From contig JAKSYS010000010.1 in NCBI GenBank assembly GCA_022925895.1, positions 124,001 through 188,000 of the forward strand: a stretch of 64,000 nt of DNA. The letters run 5' to 3'. Made by a program: the position numbers and the translations under genes. Under the pieces are notes generated by a model. That model ran no database searches, had not been told where the DNA came from, and worked only from the letters and a program-made list of their open reading frames with translations. Source of the DNA: Fragilaria crotonensis (taxonomy: Eukaryota; Bacillariophyta; Fragilariophyceae; Fragilariales; Fragilariaceae). Positions 56,302 to 64,000 of this stretch are shown piece by piece. Position 1 is the stretch's first letter. Each line of letters begins with the position of its first letter.

Positions 56302-57151
56302 CATATGCCACTACTTTCATGGAAGATTAAATTGCATGCCCAACTTTTATCTGCGTGTGCAACAAGAAAGACCTTGATTTGGCAGATATAACAAAAGTCA
56401 GATGAGAATTGTGTCCCAAGTGACAGCATGCTGCTGGTGATGCACAGGAGAGTGCATACTTGCATATTCAGGCACCAGTGGAGTGGGTGTGGCTTGATGT
56501 TGTAGTGCCCAGTCATCATGTTTGGTGCCTGCAACAGCCAGTTCTATCACAATTGAGGAAGTCTAACTAATTTTTAGAACATCAAAGGGATCTTGAAGCC
56601 CTGTGATCCAGATGAGAATCCCGAACAACCTGGCATGATCCCCTTCTTTGCTAGTGGGTCACAATGAGTTGCAGCACTAGGCGACCTTACTGACATTGAG
56701 TTGCACAAGGCAATAACTTACTTACTACTTAGGTATTGTCTGTCATGGTCCTGATGGCCTCTAGCATACTAGGTCTATTGGGATGACATCATCACACATC
56801 ACAATCAAATACTTAAGGAAACTCGAAACAAGCTTGAAGCGTTACCATACTAACAGGTAACTTCCTCCAGCAGATAACCTCGACAAAGTGGATAAATCGT
56901 GCACACCAATATAAATTGTTCAATACTTCTCTGGATTATCCAGGTCGGAATTTCTGACTCCGACAGCAAACGATGGATTATTGCTTCTTCAACTGATTAT
57001 TCTCTTTTCCCCCGCGTAAATGCTGTTGACCACGTGACCCACTTGCACAAGTACGTACGAATGGTTTGTTTCTGTTTGCTGCAACACGCCGGCACGCCGG
57101 TACCTGGTACTACCGGTAGTACCCTCTAGTAGTAGTACTTGAACTGGTGAG
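56302..57151. other. intergenic, no gene supported
   Basis: Continues the sequence interrupted by the LTR element. Some stretches (56590-56860) read as degraded coding DNA but no family was recognised. GTACC/ACCGGT palindromes occur at 57098-57140. Confidence 0.4.
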
Positions 57152-57509
57152 CAGGCTGTGTTATTTTGGGAACTTTTTCTTATTTTGGGAACTTGTTCCC
57201 AATTAAACATTTTAAAAGTTCCCGATTTAAACCGTGTAGAATACGTAGGATTCAGTAGAGATCAACTGGCCATCGCCCGAATCGTTGTTGGATTGCCGTC
57301 GTACTGGACTCGGTCATAGTAGTACTGAATTACTGTATTACTGTATCACATCATAGATGTACTGAATATCCACGTAGGAATCACGTAGGACTCACACTGT
57401 ACTGTGTACTGTAACGTTCCCAATTAAAGTTCCCAAAATAAGTTTCAAAAATGTCCCGAAATAAGCTATTTTGGTGTTTTGGGGAACTTTCCCAAAATAA
57501 CACAGCCTG
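57152..57509. mobile_element. hAT-type MITE, copy 2 (358 bp)
   Basis: Same ends and length as the copy at 24718-25075, with only scattered substitutions. It is flanked by a perfect 8-bp duplication CTGGTGAG (57144-57151, 57510-57517). It was mobilised by an hAT transposase not encoded in this window. Confidence 0.93.
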
Positions 57510-57600
57510 CTGGTGAGAAACATTGCGCACCTCCTTGGCTGCGAGATCTTTGACGAGGTTTCATTCTCGTCATTCCCTCCAAAGTGGTTTAACCCCAGTA

Positions 57601-57629
57601 TTTTTTGTCGCATGGCATGCGACAAAAAA
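57601..57629. repeat. subterminal palindrome, left end of piggyBac-like element
   Basis: TTTTTTGTCGCATG followed directly by GCATGCGACAAAAAA forms an almost perfect hairpin. A further GTGCGACAAA copy lies near 57693. Such sites are candidates for transposase binding. Confidence 0.75.
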
Positions 57630-57961
57630 AATCTTCCGAGTTTTGGGATATCCCAAAATTTTTGTCCTACGAAAAAGCTAGCGAGAAATTTCGTGCGACA
57701 AATGTTTTTCAGCGATTCTCATTGATGCCAACAATTGAAGTTCGCTTGTTGCCCCTTGCATGCATTCCAGAGACCAGTTGTGCACCCTGTCTCCGTACTA
57801 AAAGTTCAGGTCTTTGTACACTGTAGGTTCTACATACGGTAGGTATTATCTGTAGACCCTCATACAGAGGTGTATGTGCACTTTGAAGTGCGCAGCAACA
57901 ACAAGCACCCGCCATTGCATCAACAAGAAATCAATTCTTGCTCTTGAAAGGTCCCTCAATC

Positions 57962-60900
57962 ATGTCAAACAACAGTGATGGTGGCGATGAAAGTGACTCT
58001 GATCTTGAGGATATGATGTATTTGATGTCTGGTTCAGCTGGTGATGCTGATTTGGATGATGCAGACGACGATGAGGAACCGATAGGAGAATGGAACTTCA
58101 TCAGAGAGTTTGAGACAACTATCGAGATCGATGTAGTAGACCGACATCTGCTGGAGGTGGCCCGCCAGGAGGTACCAATTGTCCTTAACCGTCTGAAAGC
58201 CAAGATGTTTGGCGGAAGAGTCAGGAATCTGTGGAAGGTTGAACCTGCTCGTTTTTAGAGGCGTGGATGGATGCTAATTTGCTGGGACATATCAAGCAAT
58301 TCATCAATAAGAACTTATCTCGGGATTCCGTCTCGAATTCAGAGATACTTGCCTTCATTCGGATTGAATTGATGCTCTCATTCTACCGAGTCTCCCCTTC
58401 GTTGTACTTTGATATGGATGAGCGAGCAAATTTTCCATCTGCAGGACAGGGTATGGACCTCATTCGATACCGAGAGATCTTGAAGGCTTTGTCACGGTCT
58501 GGCACTTCAAGGCAGGAATCAGCATCAACTTGGACACCTCCTATGCAGCATGACAGAGAAATGGCTGCAGCAATGGAAATTGTTCGTTCAACTGGGTCAG
58601 AGCTAGCTTTTGTTGCAGGAGTGACCCAAGTTGGTTTGGACGATGACTTACTTCGGATGCGATCAAAGAGGGTCATCAATCACGGGTTCTCACAGATCAA
58701 CAACCCCTGCAAAGGGTTAGGAGTCATTCATCATGGAGCAGTGTCAGTGGTCACTGGTTTGTATATTGGCGGGCATGTTGCAGCTCGGGGTGAGTCAACT
58801 TTGGACTGTGTGAAAATATTGCAGAGGAGTATGACAGGCGTATCATCCGAATCGCAAATCCGACTCGATGGCAACACTTTCTTCTGGGATCGAGGATATG
58901 GTGGAGTGAATGGAGAAGTCAACCAGTGGAGTGTGTCGGTTGGAGCTATGCTTTTGGGAACAACAAAGAGAATGCGATCGTTCCCTTTTACATACGACCA
59001 ACATCCGGGCCCAGACCGGCGGCTTATTGCAGAGAAAGGTGCATCAGCCCATTATTGGGCTACGAAGGCGATAAGAAATGGTTCAAGAGTTACACATCAA
59101 TATGCACTGGCCAGTCGAAACGGCTTAGGCGGGTGGTTCTCATGCAAACGACTGATGACAGGTACGGACCGGGAAAGTTTACCCTTGTAACCCGACAACG
59201 AGGATGCGATGTCGCTCCAGAACCTACAGATGATGAAGTAATTAGACTGTTTGAAGCAGACCATGTTGAGCAGCTGACAGATACGCAACGATCTCCAGAA
59301 TGGTTCAACCAGCGTCAGTTTCGAATTACTGGAACCACTGCTCTTGCACTATGGAAGCGCTATGCGCATCGGGCTCGTTACACCGCCAGTGTCACCAGTG
59401 GAGGGGAGCTGTCGCACAATATCCTGTCAAGCTGTAAAATACTTGGGTTGAAATGCTCGAATGAACTCATTCCAAATGAGGCTGTGGCTGATCGGATTTA
59501 CAGTAGACATGAGTTAGTGGGGTTGTCGGTTGCACACCTAAAAGATATTTGCCGAGCAAAATCTCTGCTGGTGACAGGGAGCAAAACAATTCTCATTGAT
59601 AGAGTGCTTTCATGGGGAGGATCTGATCAGTCAAACGGGGAATGCCCAATACTGGAACTTCTTCTGGAGAAGTGGTTTATGTCGCCCTTTGCCTCATCGA
59701 CCTCAATGCGTGAAGGTACCCTCAATGAGTCAAATGTATTGTCAAGACTTCCCTGTTTCTTGATCAGGAAAGCGATTTCGTTGTGACACATATCAGGGAA
59801 TATGGCTTGTTATGTGCAAAGGTATGTTCTATGCAGCATTCTCGCCCGATGCGATTGCAGTTGCGGAGAACGAAAACATATTTGGCGAGGACGAAGGTAT
59901 TCCTTTCATAGTGGAGATCAAGAGCAAATGCACCCCGCAACAGTAATGAAAGAGACCGCATTGGCCAGGACCTACGGCACGTGTCCAACGATTTATGTTG
60001 TTATGACGGATCCTCCTACGAACGACGACTTTAAACGAATGATTCCTGAGCCCGAGTACAGGTGTCAATTGTTGCATGGCATTGCATGTGGCAATCTGCG
60101 ACATGCTTTCTATGTGGTGGCATCATTGCACAAGATAATTCGTGTTGTTCATGTGAATGTTGATGAGCAGGTGGTTGAGCAATATCGATGTGCATTGCAA
60201 GAGGTACATGATCGTGAGCTTTCCTGGGTACTTCATGGTCGTTTACCGTGTTTGGGAGGAATGAAGCTGAGGCATGCAGTTGACGAGTACACTGTTCAAA
60301 ATACGTTGGAACTATGGAGAGCAATCTATAATCTTGTGAAGACCCGGGGCAGACCGTTGCCAGCAGGACGCATGTTGATTCCGACCATTGTAGCAATGTG
60401 GAATCGAAGCAAAGGTCCTGTTGATGTGTTCTCGCGGTACATGAAGAACTGCCATGCTCGGCATGCACAGCTCTCACCATTGGCACACATATGGCTTCGT
60501 CTTCTGATGTCTCGAGTTTATAATGCATATCAGAGCTACATTCTCAGTCGCTCTGTTGCATTCCTGCTAAGTGATGGGTGCAATTCGTATGCTGCATTCC
60601 AGGCACACCGAAAGCTGTATGGGTCTTTTTCAAAGTTCTGCAGTTCTCTTGCTAAAGACCTAACACTCGAGGTTTCAGGTGATGACAGCAGCGACAGTGA
60701 AGGAGGAGATGATGGTGGTATCAGCATCCAGCAGACGGGAGAAGGAAGTGTTCTGAACACAAGCGGAAGGTCTTTTACATACAACAAGCGCGAGCTGTAC
60801 TTCACAAGTCGCGAGATGATTCAAAGACGATTGGACCAGTCATTGCCACATGTTCTATGCAAAGTGGAATCGAAACCAACAAGCTGTGTCTGGTGCTGCA

Positions 60901-61271
60901 GAAAGAGGCATGATCAACCAGATCCAAAGCACTGCAGGCATGGTCGTACGACGAAGTTCATGTGTCCTGTGTGCATGGTCAGCCTTTGTCGTGTCAAGCG
61001 TTTCAACGGCATGAGCTGCCATGAGTTATTTCATACAAGCAGATCATTGGTAGACTATTGCACAGCCGAGATGGATGCTGTGGTTCACGTCATCCCGCAT
61101 CGAAACCGACCACCACCTCCGAATCGAGGTTCAGTGAATCCAGATGATTCTTCTCAGGAAAACGACGAGCCACCTGCTCCTCGCAGAGTTCGATCTCGGA
61201 TTACTCCTGTGGTAACACGAAGACTTCGGAGATCGCTGAGACCAAGGAGAGCTCCAATACGGCGGTTTTAA
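57962..61271 (+). pseudogene. piggyBac-like transposase with inserted SAP and YqaJ-like nuclease modules, frameshifted
   Basis: Starts at the ATG at 57962 with an acidic N-terminus. The transposase core follows in another frame (58267-59190): first Asp in VGLDDDLLRMRSK, second in RLDGNTFFWDRGYGG, then GTTKRMRSFPFTYDQ. Next (frame of 58926-59786) comes SPEWFNQRQFRITG at about 59292 and a SAP motif GLSVAHLKDICRAKSLL to GSKTILIDRVL at about 59520-59610. AAFSPDAIAV and PFIVEIKSK lie at about 59836-59925 in a further frame; SPD...EIK is the PD-(D/E)XK pattern of YqaJ-type exonucleases. The last frame (to 61271) brings KGPVDVFSRYMKN (third Asp region) and a Cys/His zinc end (CVWCCRKRH, FMCPVCMVSLC, CHELFH) typical of piggyBac. 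One stop and about four frameshifts make this copy inactive. Confidence 0.75.
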
Positions 61272-61336
61272 GACTGAACATCATTGTGTCAATGCGAGTC
61301 TCCTCGTGTTAATTTTTCAATAGTCGTATTTTTTTT

Positions 61337-61369
61337 TTTGTCGCATGCTAGCTTTTTTCATGCGACAAA
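61337..61369. repeat. subterminal inverted repeat, right end of piggyBac-like element
   Basis: TTTGTCGCATG (61337-61347) and CATGCGACAAA (61359-61369) face each other across an 11-bp loop. They match the palindrome near the left end. A GTCGCACG copy lies near 61556, close to the terminus. Confidence 0.75.
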
Positions 61370-61585
61370 CTCGTGCGAACTCCGAAAAAAAATTGATGAA
61401 GTTTGCAATGTTGTACCTTTGCGAGCATCATGATTAGGAAGTTATCCTCACAGATGTAGGAAGAAGGTTAAAAGCATTACAGATCGCACTTTTCAGAATC
61501 AAATGGTTGTGGGTTGTTCCTCCGTTATTGGGTTTCAACATTTTGTCGTCTTTTTTGTCGCACGGAATTTTCGCACTGGGGTTAA

Positions 61586-62326
61586 GTAGCACTCTACTGT
61601 AGTATCTCATTGCTCATATCATATGACATAGGGCTCGAGTGACTGCTGACGGTGTGTCCAAGCTCCAAGCTATCGAAACAAAGGAGCACTCGAAGGTACA
61701 TTTTTTGCCAGTACGCTGTACTTGTACCGCACCCCATGTTCCGACCACTAGCGAGTACCAGGTAGTACGACCTGTACGACGTACCATGTACACTGTACAC
61801 TGCAACACGTGCCGCTCCACGACGAACAAAAAAACCAGGACTCCCGTCACACCCAACGACAACATTGGTGACAATTATTCACTACCAAGTAGCAGTTGGT
61901 TCCATGTGGATCGACCAATTCTTCAGACGTGTATATATGAGAGTATCTACAGCACTGCTTGGTTATAATGTGGTGTTTCGCAATTATATCTCCAGAATTT
62001 AAATGAAACCGAGCAAGATTCGCAAGATTCGCTATCAAATTGAAATTGAAGAGGACACATAGAGAAAGATTCATCGCAGACGGCCGGTGGGGCTTCTTTC
62101 ATATTCCATTATGTATTGACGTGAAGTAATCTATGTTATCCCCCAGCAGGGGGAAGATTCGAGCGTGCAACAATTTGGATCCGACCGAATTCCAAAAAAA
62201 GCACCCTCGGGTTGCAAGTGTGAAATCCTTGAAAGATCACAAAAACTTCCGCATAGCTCACCCGCTCACTCTCGAGCGACACGAGTCATCAGCCTCAAGA
62301 CACCTTGGCTTACGCTTGAACAATTG
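61586..62326. other. intergenic, GTAC-rich, no gene seen
   Basis: GTAC-containing palindromes at 61700-61800. The stretch before 62327 is open in the frame of the next gene, but only from GTG, and lacks leader character, so it is taken as 5' untranslated. Confidence 0.45.
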
Positions 62327-63892
62327 ATGATGAAGTCCTTTTTCAACCTTTTTCTTGTCCTGTCGTCATGGATGGCCGTGACAGGGCAGCCTACTGAAGC
62401 TCCGACCGCTGCCCCGACCGCCGCCCCGACAAGTGCTCCTACTGCAACTCCGACTCTCGCTCCTACTGCAACTCCGACTCGCGCTCCTACTGCAACTCCG
62501 ACTCTCGCTCCTACTGCAACTCCGACTCGCGCTCCTACTGCAACTCCGACTCTCGCTCCTACTGCAACTCCGACTCTCGCTCCTACTGCAACTCCGACTC
62601 TCGCTCCTACTGCAACTCCGACTCTCGCTCCTACTGCAACTCCAACTCTCGCTCCTACTGCAACTCCGACTCTCGCTCCTACAGCAACTCCGACTCGCGC
62701 TCCTACTGCATCTCCGACTCTCGCTCCGACTAGAACTCCAACTGCATTCCCAACTTTGTTCCCGACAACCTTCTTTGAAAACCCTGGATATCCTTTGTGC
62801 TCTGTTTGTGGAGAGGATTATCGCGTTCAAAATCGTGACGCTGCGATCGTCGTTGCACCTTACGGGACTTACACATGCGGCCAGTTTGAGCAAATTGGAT
62901 TTGACGGTTTCATTAGTCAAAAGCAATGCCCAGATGTTCCGGAAATCACGCTCCCTTCTTGTGGATGTGTCGATCTGCCACAGGACCCCTATTGCAATAT
63001 CTGCGGTGTGTTGGGAAACATGACCAACTCCTCCGGATTGGTGGTCAGGGAAGGATTCTCCACTATTAATTGCAGCTATTACAAAGAACTTGGTGCGAGA
63101 GGAAACATTGCTGCAGAGCAGTGCGACGCCACCTCCGCCAGCTTCCTCGCCGCCAATGCCCAATGTGGTTGTACGGCGGCACAAACGGGCTTCCCGGCAT
63201 GCACCGTCTGCCCTACAAACTTTACCCTTGGCACTCCCGCTGCCACGTTTACATTCGAGGGACAAGGACTTGCCCCGCTCTCGTGTGGTGACTACGAGAA
63301 GGCCGCCGCAAACGGCCTGATTAATGCTGCCATATGTTCTGCCGCCACCAAGTCCGCGATTGCCGCTTGTGGAGGGTGTGTTGATGTGCCAGGACCGTTC
63401 GAGCCTTGCAACCCCTGTGGAGAGCAGTTCCTTTCGAACCCTTCTAGCACTGCCCCCATTACACTCTTTAATGCCACGATCGCTATTACTTGCGCGGAAT
63501 GGGCGAAATCTACCAGATTGGGATTCCAAACGCCTGATACTTGCGAAATCAACGTCAACATCACCAAGGCCGCTTGCGGATGTACCGCCGAAGCTCCCAC
63601 TACTGCTCCTACCGCAACACCAACCGGAACGCCAACTACAGCAACGCCAACGAAAACACCTATCGAACCGCCATCGGATTCGCCAGTCAAACCGCCAACG
63701 GATTCACCAGTCAAACAGCCAACGAAGGCACCAGTCGAACCGCCACCTCCAACCGCTTCGCCAACGAAAGCACCAGTGCTCGCGACCGCGGCGCCGACCA
63801 TCAAGGCAATGATGGTGAAGAAGGTGAAGAAGGTGGTGATGCCGATGAAGAAGAAGAAGATTATGAACTTAAAAGCAATCCAGGTAGTTTAG
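62327..63892 (+). CDS. secreted Thr/Pro-repeat, Cys-rich repeat protein
   Basis: The ATG at 62327 begins a clear signal peptide ([20 protein letters not shown]); the product is about 521 residues. Then comes a mucin-like stretch of eight-residue repeats (TATPTLAP), about 110 residues. Next are four repeats of about 65-70 residues, each with C..C near the start, a central C before Tyr/Trp ([48 protein letters not shown]), another C and a closing CGC or CGG. A second Thr/Pro/Lys-rich part follows. Such proteins are common extracellular or frustule-associated products in diatoms; exact role unknown. The last 29 residues are Lys/Met-rich. The next frame over the same bases gives a strongly acidic tail ([19 protein letters not shown]), so a one-base error or variant near 63800 is suspected. 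Confidence 0.8.
   Translation: MMKSFFNLFLVLSSWMAVTGQPTEAPTAAPTAAPTSAPTATPTLAPTATPTRAPTATPTLAPTATPTRAPTATPTLAPTATPTLAPTATPTLAPTATPTLAPTATPTLAPTATPTLAPTATPTRAPTASPTLAPTRTPTAFPTLFPTTFFENPGYPLCSVCGEDYRVQNRDAAIVVAPYGTYTCGQFEQIGFDGFISQKQCPDVPEITLPSCGCVDLPQDPYCNICGVLGNMTNSSGLVVREGFSTINCSYYKELGARGNIAAEQCDATSASFLAANAQCGCTAAQTGFPACTVCPTNFTLGTPAATFTFEGQGLAPLSCGDYEKAAANGLINAAICSAATKSAIAACGGCVDVPGPFEPCNPCGEQFLSNPSSTAPITLFNATIAITCAEWAKSTRLGFQTPDTCEINVNITKAACGCTAEAPTTAPTATPTGTPTTATPTKTPIEPPSDSPVKPPTDSPVKQPTKAPVEPPPPTASPTKAPVLATAAPTIKAMMVKKVKKVVMPMKKKKIMNLKAIQVV
62430..62735 (+). repeat. 24-bp coding minisatellite
   Basis: Units of CTCCTACTGCAACTCCGACT plus CTCG or CGCG repeat every 24 bp about 12 times, encoding the [16 protein letters not shown] octapeptide. 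Near-identity of units indicates recent slippage or unequal exchange. Repeat number probably varies between strains. Confidence 0.92.
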
Positions 63893-64000
63893 AGGGCTCT
63901 CTGTCGCTCCATCCTTGTTGTGGCTACGCCGTATCTGACAAAGTGATGGTACATCTTCAGTTCATATTTGCATGTGTTATGGTGATAGTTCGAAAAAGTC
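63893..64000. other. window end, downstream of the secreted protein gene
   Basis: No further gene can be judged. The alternative acidic-tail frame of the preceding gene stays open through the window end. Confidence 0.4.

Larger units (their letters stand above)
57593..61581 (+). mobile_element. piggyBac-like DNA transposon (3.99 kb) with TTAA target
   Basis: TTAA stands on both sides (57589-57592 and 61582-61585). The element begins CCCCAGT and ends ACTGGGG. TTAA targets and CCC-type termini are characteristic of piggyBac. Subterminal inverted repeats of TTTGTCGCATG/CATGCGACAAA lie near both ends. The plus-strand coding region (57962-61271) is a piggyBac-like transposase with an inserted nuclease/SAP module. 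Confidence 0.87.

Noticed and set aside
62366-63529. 387-residue minus-strand frame rich in [10 protein letters not shown]
   Set aside because: It is the antisense of the Thr/Pro repeat region; the plus strand has a signal peptide and regular Cys repeats.
1-64000. tRNA, rRNA or other structured RNA genes
   Set aside because: A read-through for B-box-like GGTTCGA contexts and paired arms found nothing convincing. This is not a substitute for a covariance-model search.

Overview
The window looks like nuclear DNA of a pennate diatom. Short GT-AG introns (67 to 418 bp) interrupt about half of the conserved genes. Several proteins start with a hydrophobic leader followed by a short Phe-containing cleavage motif (AAFSP, GFGL, LGFGM, TAFVSP), as in diatom plastid pre-proteins. 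There are also typical diatom families: the DUF6824 domain, a diatom-type cyclin, and a Thr/Pro-repeat Cys-rich secreted protein. The species cannot be fixed from the sequence alone.

Layout. 0.3-0.8 kb: a 49-bp minisatellite. 1.5-32.2 kb: a gene-dense host segment with a plastid FAD amine-oxidase/carotene-desaturase-like protein, a tubulin-tyrosine-ligase-like ATP-grasp enzyme, a long PPR-SMR protein, a plastid fibrillin with helical/EF-hand-like repeats, a FAS1 protein, a Gfo/Idh/MocA dehydrogenase, an R2R3-MYB factor, a longin-like plus mu-homology-domain trafficking protein, a cyclin, a Rossmann plus D-amino-acid-oxidase-type fusion enzyme, a plastid CREST-like membrane protein and PUM3/Puf6. 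Most neighbours converge or diverge, with 90-400 bp between them. Intergenic DNA is rich in GTAC palindromes. It also holds two elements of one undescribed-looking family (GGGACATCCGGAA ends with an internal 30-bp array) and an hAT MITE.

31.8-42.0 kb: a recent local duplication. A block holding the 3' end of PUM3, a DUF6824 gene and an adjoining unrelated gene (here called gene D) is present twice. Unequal joining inside it has produced four near-identical chimeric copies (DUF6824-gene N-terminus plus gene-D C-terminus), one of them frameshifted.

42.2-61.6 kb: a transposon-dominated segment. It holds a Tc1/mariner-type element (TA target, 41-bp inverted repeats, decayed transposase), a gene-poor stretch, a Ty3/gypsy LTR fossil with three LTRs inside one 5-bp target duplication, a second copy of the hAT MITE, and a piggyBac-like element with TTAA target. 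The piggyBac-like coding region carries a SAP motif and a YqaJ-like PD-(D/E)XK nuclease between the parts of the transposase. 62.3-63.9 kb: a secreted Thr/Pro-repeat, Cys-rich protein gene.

The host genes form no obvious pathway. Several are plastid-directed, which is ordinary for a diatom. The most unusual content is the piggyBac/SAP/nuclease element, the chimeric gene array, and the paired elements with 30-bp arrays.
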